In this document: positions 1 to 5,015 of the stretch, piece by piece
Layout: each line of letters opens with the position of its first letter
Position numbering within the stretch: position 1 is the stretch's first letter
Source: Fimiplasma intestinipullorum
Lineage (GTDB): Bacteria; Bacillota_I; Bacilli_A; Erysipelotrichales; Coprobacillaceae
Reading direction: 5' to 3'
DNA: 5,015 bases
NCBI GenBank assembly: GCA_018715065.1
Contig: DVMJ01000110.1
Span: 1 to 5,015, forward strand
The notes under the pieces: generated by a model
Databases searched by the model: none
Seen by the model: only the letters and a program-made list of their open reading frames with translations
Told to the model about the DNA's origin: nothing
Made by a program: the position numbers and the translations under genes

Positions 1-1624
1 TGATAAACGTTCACAAGAAACATTGAAAATGCTGGATGATCTCCATGTCGATATGAAACAGATGCATGATGGTATATTAACACTGTCATTATCACAGGCT
101 TTTTATCTTAATGAACATCTCAGCGACACAAAGGACTTTGATGAGTCCTTTCATCAGTTCATTGAACGCTTTTATCATCCTGATGCGCATCCATATTCTC
201 TGCCGAATGGTCTGCAAGCTGATTTACGCACTTATCAGAAGACCGGTTATCAATGGCTGAAGACCTTATCGGATTATCAGCTAGGAGGCATTCTAGCCGA
301 TGACATGGGGCTTGGGAAAACATTACAGACCATTACTTATTTATTAGATGAAGTCCAGCACAATCATAAGCCCAATCTGGTCGTCGCTCCTTCTTCGCTT
401 ATTTTTAACTGGCAGGATGAGATCAAACGGTTTGCGCCATCACTCAAGGCCTGTGTGATTTCTGGAACTCAAACGGATAGAAGCAGGCAGCTCAGTCAAG
501 CCGATCAATATGACATTCTGATCACCTCCTATCCTCTTTTAAGAAGGGATAGTCAGGTTTATAGTGAAATGATATTTAACTGTTGTATCCTAGATGAAGC
601 CCAATATATTAAAAATGCAAACTCATTAAATGCGCGTGCGGCAAAACAAATTCAGGCAAAAAAACGCTTCGCTCTGACAGGCACGCCAATGGAAAATGCC
701 CTGTCCGAACTGTGGAGCATCTTCGACTTTATTCTGCCAGGTTATTTTTCCAATTATCATCATTTCCATCAGAAATATGAGATCCCGATCCGTCGTGATG
801 AGGACCAGGAAACACAACAACTTCTAGCCAATCAGATCAAACCATTTATTTTACGCCGGATGAAACAGGAAGTGCTGGACGAGTTACCTGAAAAAACTGA
901 AACCAAGATTACGGTAGAGATGACCCCTAGACAGAAAAATGTATATCAGGCACTCCTGCTTGAAGCCAAACAATTACTGGACCAAAAGATCAATCAGGAC
1001 GGCTTTGAAAAATCAAAACTGCTCATGCTCAACTTAATGACTCGTCTAAGACAGGTTTGCTGTCATCCTAAACTTTATCTGGAAAGCTATGATGGAGAGA
1101 GCGGGAAGCTGAATACCTTGCTTGAACTGATCAAAGAAGCCATCCAAAGTCATCACAAGATCCTGGTCTTCTCTCAGTTTACCAGCATGCTGGCTTTGAT
1201 CAAGGAAGCGCTGGAACTCAATGAAATCACGTATTCCTACCTGGATGGGCAGACACCTGTTGCTAATCGCACAGAGCTCGTACAGCAGTTCAATCAGGGA
1301 GAGACACCGGTCTTTCTGATTTCTTTAAAAGCTGGAGGCACCGGGCTGAACCTGACAGGAGCCGATATGGTCATTCATGTCGACCCTTGGTGGAACCCAG
1401 CGGTAGAAGAACAGGCGACAGACCGCGCGTATCGGATTGGACAGCAAAATAAAGTGCAGGTTTATAAACTCATCACCAAAGATACTCTTGAAGATGCTAT
1501 TTATGAGCTTCAGAAAGAAAAAAAAGCCCTGATTGAATCGGTGATCCAACCGGGCGAAAACTTCCTGAACAAACTCAGCGAAAGTGAATTATATGCTTTA
1601 TTCTCTAACGACCAGTCTATGTGA
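1..1624 (+). CDS. SNF2-family helicase-like ATPase, C-terminal part (5' end outside window)
   Basis: The reading frame is open from base 2 to the TGA at 1622-1624, 540 codons, with no stop at the left edge, so the true start lies upstream. A TTG at base 23 is in frame but is not a credible start. Counting from that TTG codon, the superfamily 2 motifs appear in order: LRTYQKTGYQWL (68-79), Walker A DDMGLGKT (93-100), motif Ia VVAPSSLIFNW (120-130), Walker B DEAQ (191-194), motif III ALTGTPMEN (217-225), motif IV KILVFSQFTSML (379-390), motif V LKAGGTGLNLTGAD (435-448) and motif VI QATDRAYRIGQ (464-474). Both RecA-like lobes are complete and all catalytic motifs look intact. Family members are ATP-driven double-stranded DNA translocases that act on DNA-protein complexes in the cytoplasm rather than true unwinding helicases. 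Firmicutes homologues are often about 1000 residues with an N-terminal SWIM zinc finger and SNF2-associated domain, so roughly half is probably missing here. The target of this protein is unknown. Confidence 0.95.
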   Translation, partial: DKRSQETLKMLDDLHVDMKQMHDGILTLSLSQAFYLNEHLSDTKDFDESFHQFIERFYHPDAHPYSLPNGLQADLRTYQKTGYQWLKTLSDYQLGGILADDMGLGKTLQTITYLLDEVQHNHKPNLVVAPSSLIFNWQDEIKRFAPSLKACVISGTQTDRSRQLSQADQYDILITSYPLLRRDSQVYSEMIFNCCILDEAQYIKNANSLNARAAKQIQAKKRFALTGTPMENALSELWSIFDFILPGYFSNYHHFHQKYEIPIRRDEDQETQQLLANQIKPFILRRMKQEVLDELPEKTETKITVEMTPRQKNVYQALLLEAKQLLDQKINQDGFEKSKLLMLNLMTRLRQVCCHPKLYLESYDGESGKLNTLLELIKEAIQSHHKILVFSQFTSMLALIKEALELNEITYSYLDGQTPVANRTELVQQFNQGETPVFLISLKAGGTGLNLTGADMVIHVDPWWNPAVEEQATDRAYRIGQQNKVQVYKLITKDTLEDAIYELQKEKKALIESVIQPGENFLNKLSESELYALFSNDQSM

Positions 1625-1636
1625 TTGGTCTTTTTT
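1610..1636 (+). terminator. Intrinsic terminator of the SNF2 gene, overlapping its stop codon
   Basis: GACCAGT (1610-1616) pairs with ATTGGTC (1624-1630) around the loop CTATGTG, giving 7 pairs including one G-U, followed at once by six T (1631-1636). The TGA stop (1622-1624) lies across the loop and stem. The T-tract covers part of the stop codon of the convergent malic enzyme gene. On the opposite strand the G-U pair becomes an A-C mismatch and no T-tract follows, so the element should work mainly for the + strand gene. The stem is short, so strength is uncertain. Confidence 0.7.
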
Positions 1637-2810
1637 AGCGTCGACTGACACCTGTTGCTCTGGCGGCTTCACTGACAGCTTTGGCAACTGCAGCAGCGAC
1701 CCGTGGATCGAGTGCTGATGGAATGACGTAAGTCTCACATAGTTCCTCATCGCTCAACAGACTGGCAATTCCCTTTGCTGCGGCCAACTTCATTTCCTCA
1801 TTGATCTTTGAAGCATGCACATCTAAGGCACCGCGGAACAAACCAGGAAAAGCCAAAACGTTGTTGACCTGATTAGGGAAATCAGAGCGACCGGTACCCA
1901 CAATACGAGCGCCTGCAGCCTTGGCTTTCTCGTAAGATATTTCCGGTTCCGGATTGGCCATCGCAAAAACGATGGCATCTTTCTTCATGCTCGCAACCAT
2001 TTCTTCATTCAGAACATTAGGTGCTGAGACACCAATAAATACATCTGCCTCACGCATTGCTTCAACCATGCTTAAGCGCTTTTTCGCACGATTTGTCAGT
2101 AAGGCCAACTCCTGTGTCAGAAAATCGTACTGATCGATATCCTCTTCTGTGATCACGCCATGGATATTAAAACCATAAATAGAGCGAACACCTAAAGCGC
2201 TGATCATCTTAATGATCGAGCTGCCCGCAGCGCCTGTCCCACTCACCACAACAGTGATCTCTTCTGGCTTCTTATGAACAAGCTTTAAGCTGTTCATCAA
2301 AGCTGCGGTCACAACGATAGCCGTACCATGCTGGTCATCATGAAAAACAGGAATATCCAGTTCTTCAATTAAACGTCTTTCAATGCTTACGCAACGCGGT
2401 GCACTGATATCTTCCAGATTGATACCGCCAAAAGTAGGCGCCACCGCCTTACAGATGGCAATGATTTCTTCAGGATCCTGAGTATTCAGACAAAGCGGTA
2501 CTGCATCGACATTCGCAAACTTTTTAAACAAGACCGCTTTTCCTTCCATTACAGGCAGTGCAGCATCTGCACCGATATTTCCTAAACCTAAAACCGCTGA
2601 GCCATCGGAAATGACGGCGACACTGTTGGATTTCCAGGTATATGTATAGGCGGCTTCCTTGTCTTGAGCAATCTCACGGCATGGCTGGGCAACCCCAGGT
2701 GTGTAAGCCAAAGAAAGGTCCTCGCGTGTCTCTAAAGGGACTTTCAGTCCTACTTCTAATTTTCCGTGCGCTTTTTGGTGAAGTGCTAAGGCCTCTTCAT
2801 AAACATTCAT
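1635..2810 (-). CDS. Malic enzyme, short bacterial form (NAD(P)-dependent, decarboxylating)
   Basis: The 391-residue product matches the usual length of about 390-410 residues for short bacterial malic enzymes that lack the phosphotransacetylase-like tail. It should convert (S)-malate to pyruvate and CO2 with reduction of NAD(P), using Mg2+ or Mn2+, in the cytoplasm. Visible landmarks: SLAYTPGVAQP with the likely catalytic Tyr36; SDGSAVLGLGNIG (68-80); EGKAVLFKKF with the likely catalytic Lys91; metal ligands Glu133, Asp134 (NLEDISAPRC) and Asp159 (FHDDQHGTA); dinucleotide-binding GTGAAG (191-196); ANPEPE (285-290); and GRSDFPNQVNN (307-317). The end of the second Rossmann strand reads YGFNIHG, with Asn215 where related enzymes usually have Asp, so NAD versus NADP preference cannot be assigned. 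The ATG at 2808-2810 overlaps the manA stop by four bases (ATGA) and follows a good GGGAGG site. It is the last gene of the operon, and its TAA lies 10 bases from the convergent SNF2 gene. No minus-strand terminator is evident after it. Confidence 0.95.
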   Translation of the reverse strand: MNVYEEALALHQKAHGKLEVGLKVPLETREDLSLAYTPGVAQPCREIAQDKEAAYTYTWKSNSVAVISDGSAVLGLGNIGADAALPVMEGKAVLFKKFANVDAVPLCLNTQDPEEIIAICKAVAPTFGGINLEDISAPRCVSIERRLIEELDIPVFHDDQHGTAIVVTAALMNSLKLVHKKPEEITVVVSGTGAAGSSIIKMISALGVRSIYGFNIHGVITEEDIDQYDFLTQELALLTNRAKKRLSMVEAMREADVFIGVSAPNVLNEEMVASMKKDAIVFAMANPEPEISYEKAKAAGARIVGTGRSDFPNQVNNVLAFPGLFRGALDVHASKINEEMKLAAAKGIASLLSDEELCETYVIPSALDPRVAAAVAKAVSEAARATGVSRR

Positions 2811-3754
2811 TTTAATTTCCTCCCTACGATTGTTTTCATCAACTGCATTTGCCCGCTTAAACGGAATGCTTTCATAGTTGACGGAATCATCAAATTCATT
2901 CCTTTTTGCAGTTTCGTTGAATCTAAATACCCATCTCCCGCGATGACACTGAGCAGAATCATCGGTTCTTCATTGGTAAAATCCGCTTGACCATCCATAA
3001 CGATGCGTGAAACATGGAAATCAGGGGTTTCTAAATAGATGATCTCTGTCCCACCAGAAAAAGGGTACTCTTTTTTCATAATAGAAGGGACATCTCCAGG
3101 TATTTTCAATACATCCAAGGACTGTTTCACATGCAACGCACGTCTATTCCCATTGACATCTGTCCGATCATAATCATAAACACGATACGTAATATCCGAA
3201 GACTGCTGCACCTCGTAGATCAGGGAACCGCCACAAATGGCATGAATCGTCCCTGCCGGGATGGAATAAAAATCACCCGGTTTTATATCAATAAAATGCA
3301 GAAAATGCGCATAGTCTTCTGTTTCAATCAGCTTTTCTGCCTCTGCTTTGGAGCTTGCAGAATGCCCCATGACCATGCGTGTATGCTTTTCACAATCTAA
3401 AACATACCAGCATTCATTCTTCCCTAAACTTCGTTCATACTTTCCCGCATAATCGTCATCAGGATGCACCTGTACACTCAAATCATCATGCGCATCAATA
3501 TATTTGATCAATAATGGGAAAACATCACCTTTTAAATCACCAAACAGTTCACGATGATGTTGCCAAAGCCAGGAAAGCGTTTTTCCCTGATAAGGTCCAT
3601 TAGCTATCTTGCAATCACCGTTGGGATGCGCGGAAATTGCCCAGCATTCTCCTGTATGATCAGATGGTATCGCATATCCATAAACCGAATGCAGTCGATT
3701 GCCTCCCCAGATTGTTTCTTTAAAAACAGGCTCAAAAAATATAGCTTCTGTCAT
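2807..3754 (-). CDS. manA: Mannose-6-phosphate isomerase, class I
   Basis: The 315-residue length is typical of the short Bacillus-type class I enzyme. The family is a zinc-dependent cupin that interconverts mannose 6-phosphate and fructose 6-phosphate in the cytoplasm, linking mannose uptake or mannosyl-precursor synthesis to glycolysis. Landmarks: ETIWGG (13-18), GECWAIS (35-41), PLLIKYIDAHDDLSVQVHPDD (80-100) with zinc-ligand candidates Gln95 and His97, KNECWYVL (112-119) with Glu114, GDFYSIPAGTIHAI (160-173) with His171, and YEVQQSSDITYRVYDYDR (180-197), which holds the conserved arginines of the active site. The C-terminal third (about 230-315) forms the second, less conserved cupin-like part. 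The start overlaps the stop of the DUF523 gene (ATGA, 3751-3754) and has an AAGGGGG site 7 bases upstream. No mannose transporter or PTS gene is visible nearby, so the sugar source is not indicated. No key residue appears to be missing. Confidence 0.96.
   Translation of the reverse strand: MTEAIFFEPVFKETIWGGNRLHSVYGYAIPSDHTGECWAISAHPNGDCKIANGPYQGKTLSWLWQHHRELFGDLKGDVFPLLIKYIDAHDDLSVQVHPDDDYAGKYERSLGKNECWYVLDCEKHTRMVMGHSASSKAEAEKLIETEDYAHFLHFIDIKPGDFYSIPAGTIHAICGGSLIYEVQQSSDITYRVYDYDRTDVNGNRRALHVKQSLDVLKIPGDVPSIMKKEYPFSGGTEIIYLETPDFHVSRIVMDGQADFTNEEPMILLSVIAGDGYLDSTKLQKGMNLMIPSTMKAFRLSGQMQLMKTIVGRKLK
2819..2824 (-). promoter_or_regulatory. Ribosome binding site for malic enzyme, inside the end of manA
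   Basis: GGGAGG on the minus strand lies 8 bases before the ATG at 2808-2810. It falls within the last codons of manA, so a ribosome finishing manA sits at the start site. This fixes the start and supports translational coupling across the ATGA overlap. Confidence 0.8.
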
Positions 3755-4185
3755 TGTTTTTCCCCCTTGACATATTCTATGACATCTATGACCTCAATCC
3801 CGACCTTTTTCAACTCTCGAGTAAAAATGCCATCTCCGTCAACCAATTGTTTGGAGAATGTGCCATCATAGATCTGATTGACACCACAAGCCGGTGAACG
3901 TGACATCAGGATAGCTTTGTTCGCATCAATGGCCTTTGCAATTGCCAAAGCACGCCTGGCCCCAAGCTGATAAGCATCTGTACGATCCTTACCTTCCTGT
4001 GTTATGACTCGATCCTGGCATATTTCACAAGGGGTTCTGGGGACCGAAAGCCCACCTAACATTTCCGGACAGACCGGAACAGCCTGTCCTTCTTCCACAA
4101 GACGTACGATAAGATCCTGCGTGTTATTAGTCATTCCATTATACTTGCATGCCATTCCTGCCAGGCAGGCACTAACGATCTTCAT
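3751..4185 (-). CDS. DUF523 / TudS-like protein (2-thiouracil desulfurase family)
   Basis: I chose the ATG at 4183-4185, giving 144 residues, which fits single-domain DUF523 proteins. An AGGAG site lies 7 bases upstream, the ATG forms an ATGA overlap with the preceding gene, and the protein then begins with the family's N-terminal motif (MKIVSACLAG). A TTG at 4228-4230 would add 15 residues without family character. Signature motifs: SACLAG (5-10), CKYNG (13-17), VCPEMLGGLSVPR (38-50), RSPACG (96-101), IYDGTF (105-110) and GDGIFTREL (117-125). Cys7, Cys39 and Cys100 are the likely iron-sulfur ligands by analogy with TudS, which uses a [4Fe-4S] cluster held by three cysteines to remove sulfur from 2-thiouracil. 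Further cysteines (13, 53, 56) are present, including PCEIC. Family membership is clear. Activity on thiouracil is inferred only, since most DUF523 proteins are untested. Confidence 0.9.
   Translation of the reverse strand: MKIVSACLAGMACKYNGMTNNTQDLIVRLVEEGQAVPVCPEMLGGLSVPRTPCEICQDRVITQEGKDRTDAYQLGARRALAIAKAIDANKAILMSRSPACGVNQIYDGTFSKQLVDGDGIFTRELKKVGIEVIDVIEYVKGEKQ
3762..3768 (-). promoter_or_regulatory. Ribosome binding site for manA, inside the DUF523 gene
   Basis: AAGGGGG on the minus strand ends 7 bases before the manA ATG at 3752-3754. It resembles AAGGAGG with the central A replaced by G, which can still pair with the 16S tail through a G-U wobble. It lies in the last codons of the upstream gene. 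Confidence 0.75.
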
Positions 4186-4820
4186 CTCCAAGCTCCTATG
4201 GTCCAAACAATTTCCTGAGGTTGGTGACAAATCGCATCAGCACCTGCTTCGCGCAGTTCACTTTCTAATCGATTGCCCCAGGTAACCCCGATGGTTTTTA
4301 ATCCAGCACATTTTCCTGTCTCAATATCTACATTACTATCTCCAATAAAAACAGCACTTTCACGGCCATGACTAGTAAAATAAGCCTCTAAGAAAGCAGG
4401 ATCCGGTTTGACGGGATACTGATCAGTCTGTCCCTGGACAAATTGAAAAGGGAGAGGATAACAGGCCTGAATGACTTTTTTAGCCAAGGCATCAGGTTTA
4501 TTGGTAAAGACTGCCAATGTATTTCCCTGTGCCAGCAGCTTTTCAAGCTGTGGATACATGTCTGGATAGGCTTTAGTGTGATCAAGACAATGTTCTGTAT
4601 AATAAGCATCAAAATAAGCTCTCGCACGTGCATAATCATTGATATGTGAAGCACCTAAAGCACGCTCAATGAGCTTCTTAACCCCATTACCGACAAAATA
4701 TTTATAAGCGTCAAGTGGATGTCCAGGATAACCGCATTGCGCTAAGGCATATTCCGTTGCCTCAGCAAGATCCTCTAAAGAATCTACAAGTGTTCCATCC
4801 AAATCAAAGATACATAACAT
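4182..4820 (-). CDS. gph: HAD-superfamily hydrolase, phosphoglycolate phosphatase type
   Basis: With the ATG at 4818-4820 the product has 212 residues, close to the usual 210-230 for Gph-like enzymes. All four HAD motifs are intact: DLDGT (6-10) with nucleophile Asp6 and acid Asp8, TNK (106-108), Lys138 in VKPDP (137-141), and GDSNVD (160-165) with Mg2+ ligands Asp161 and Asp165. VGNGVKKLIERALG (43-56) lies in the alpha-helical cap and resembles the VGDGVRxLIERAL segment of phosphoglycolate phosphatases. The family hydrolyses small phosphate esters in the cytoplasm. 2-phosphoglycolate, a DNA-repair and metabolic by-product, is the likely substrate, but substrates of this group are hard to predict and the symbol is tentative. 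The frame is open further upstream (to 4904), but that would cross the promoter and terminator. The start used follows a GGGGGT site, and the product begins directly at the first HAD strand. This is the first gene of the operon. Confidence 0.9.
   Translation of the reverse strand: MLCIFDLDGTLVDSLEDLAEATEYALAQCGYPGHPLDAYKYFVGNGVKKLIERALGASHINDYARARAYFDAYYTEHCLDHTKAYPDMYPQLEKLLAQGNTLAVFTNKPDALAKKVIQACYPLPFQFVQGQTDQYPVKPDPAFLEAYFTSHGRESAVFIGDSNVDIETGKCAGLKTIGVTWGNRLESELREAGADAICHQPQEIVWTIGAWR
4193..4197 (-). promoter_or_regulatory. Ribosome binding site deciding the DUF523 start
   Basis: AGGAG on the minus strand lies 7 bases before the ATG at 4183-4185, within the last codons of the HAD phosphatase gene. 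It favours this ATG over the in-frame TTG 45 bases further upstream. Confidence 0.75.
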
Positions 4821-4827
4821 ATGAATA

Positions 4828-4832
4828 CCCCC
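4828..4832 (-). promoter_or_regulatory. Ribosome binding site of the first operon gene
   Basis: GGGGG followed by TA on the minus strand lies 7 bases before the ATG at 4818-4820. Like the manA site it uses G where the consensus GGAGG has A. It selects this ATG over the in-frame ATG at 4839-4841, which would fall at the predicted transcription start with no leader. Confidence 0.7.
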
Positions 4833-4845
4833 AGTAATCATTATA

Positions 4846-4873
4846 AGTATAGCAAACAACAGATAATTGTCAA
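4846..4873 (-). promoter_or_regulatory. Sigma-A-type promoter of the four-gene operon
   Basis: On the minus strand a perfect -35 TTGACA (4868-4873) is followed after 16 bases by TATACT (4846-4851), preceded by TGC, an extended -10. A second TATAAT-like hexamer follows directly (4840-4845), but its 22-base distance from the -35 makes it less likely. Transcription would begin near 4838-4840, giving a leader of only about 20 bases with room for the ribosome site and nothing else. No operator palindrome or riboswitch fits there, so expression looks constitutive and strong. I infer this from sequence alone. Confidence 0.82.
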
Positions 4874-4874
4874 C

Positions 4875-4899
4875 AAAATAAAAGAGGCTGATGCCTCTT
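4875..4899 (-). terminator. Intrinsic terminator of the gene at the right edge
   Basis: AAGAGGC and GCCTCTT (4882-4888 and 4893-4899) form a perfect 7-pair stem with a 4-base loop. Read on the minus strand the stem ends in TT and is followed by TTATTTT (4875-4881). The first stem arm overlaps the TAA stop of the upstream gene. On the + strand only a displaced TTTTT follows, so it acts chiefly in the minus direction. It separates the right-edge gene from the operon promoter, which begins two bases beyond. Confidence 0.82.
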
Positions 4900-5015
4900 A
4901 ACATTTTTCAAAGTGTTCAATTGGCAGAACGAAGATCGTTGCGCCCCCAACAAGAACATCAACCATCATTGGCGTAAAGAATTCACCCATTTCCGTAGGT
5001 GGTACAGTCGGCTCT
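4898..5015 (-). CDS. C-terminal 38 codons of an unrecognised protein (5' part outside window)
   Basis: On the minus strand a frame is open from the right edge to a TAA at 4898-4900 and encodes 38 residues. The placement of a strong terminator directly over the stop, and the same orientation as the operon, support a real gene end rather than chance. The fragment has a proline-rich start (EPTVPPTEMGEFF), then a hydrophobic stretch (MVDVLVGGATIFVLP), and ends IEHFEKC. The hydrophobic stretch is short for a membrane helix and contains an Asp. I do not recognise the family from this piece. Confidence 0.6.
   Translation of the reverse strand, partial: EPTVPPTEMGEFFTPMMVDVLVGGATIFVLPIEHFEKC

Noticed and set aside
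23..25. TTG as the start of the SNF2 gene
   Set aside because: The frame is open to the left edge, no ribosome site is evident before it, and the sequence after it belongs to the end of an upstream SNF2-associated domain, so the gene is simply cut by the window.
1..1624. SNF2 ATPase as part of an anti-phage defence system
   Set aside because: SNF2 proteins do occur in some defence systems, but the only visible neighbours are housekeeping metabolic genes on the other strand. The protein looks like the common chromosomal Firmicutes SNF2 family, and its upstream neighbours are not in view.
3554..3871. Plus-strand open frame of 105 codons spanning the manA start and the DUF523 gene end
   Set aside because: It lies antisense to two well-supported enzymes, has no recognisable motif and no convincing ribosome site. 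It is a shadow of their coding constraint.
4186..4230. Longer DUF523 protein from a TTG at 4228-4230
   Set aside because: The downstream ATG has a good ribosome site, forms the ATGA overlap seen at the other junctions, and begins exactly at the family motif.
4004..4285. Plus-strand open frame of 93 codons opposite the DUF523/HAD junction
   Set aside because: It is entirely antisense to conserved genes and has no protein-family features.
4821..4904. N-terminal extension of the HAD phosphatase by 28 residues, hydrophobic and resembling a signal or membrane segment
   Set aside because: The region holds the operon promoter and the terminator of the previous gene. The extended part precedes the first HAD strand, and a Shine-Dalgarno site sits just before the ATG at 4818-4820.

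Overview
The window reads as a conserved housekeeping stretch of a low-to-moderate-GC Firmicutes-type chromosome. The signs are strong purine-rich Shine-Dalgarno sites, a sigma-A-type TTGACA promoter, intrinsic terminators with T-tracts, tightly packed genes, and protein families typical of Bacilli, Erysipelotrichia and Clostridia. I infer the phylum from these signs and cannot name the genus. I see no insertion sequence, phage gene, CRISPR array, tRNA or rRNA.

Left part (1-1636, + strand): the C-terminal 540 codons of a bacterial SNF2-family (Swi2/Snf2) helicase-like ATPase. It enters from outside the window and ends in a terminator hairpin that contains its own stop codon. Its gene converges on a minus-strand operon, with only 10 bases between the two coding ends.

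Middle and right part (1635-4873, - strand, read right to left): one promoter (TTGACA, 16-base spacer, TATACT with an extended TG) drives four genes. They are a HAD-family phosphatase of the phosphoglycolate phosphatase type, a DUF523/TudS-like iron-sulfur protein, class I mannose-6-phosphate isomerase (manA), and a short-form bacterial malic enzyme. Each of the three junctions is a 4-base ATGA overlap, with a clear Shine-Dalgarno site inside the end of the upstream gene. The four proteins should therefore be co-transcribed and translationally coupled. Their functions do not form one textbook pathway. A loose theme is central carbon and sugar-phosphate metabolism (manA, malic enzyme) plus metabolite clean-up (phosphatase, thio-base desulfurase-like protein), but this is inference.

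Right edge (4875-5015, - strand): the last 38 codons of another gene, unrecognised, closed by an intrinsic terminator whose T-tract nearly touches the -35 box of the four-gene operon.

I find no convincing new system. The points most worth a second look are the triple ATGA-coupled operon of apparently unrelated enzymes, the Asn in place of the usual Asp at the dinucleotide-binding site of the malic enzyme, and the compact terminator-promoter and convergent-end architecture. No stretch longer than about 300 bases lacks a gene.
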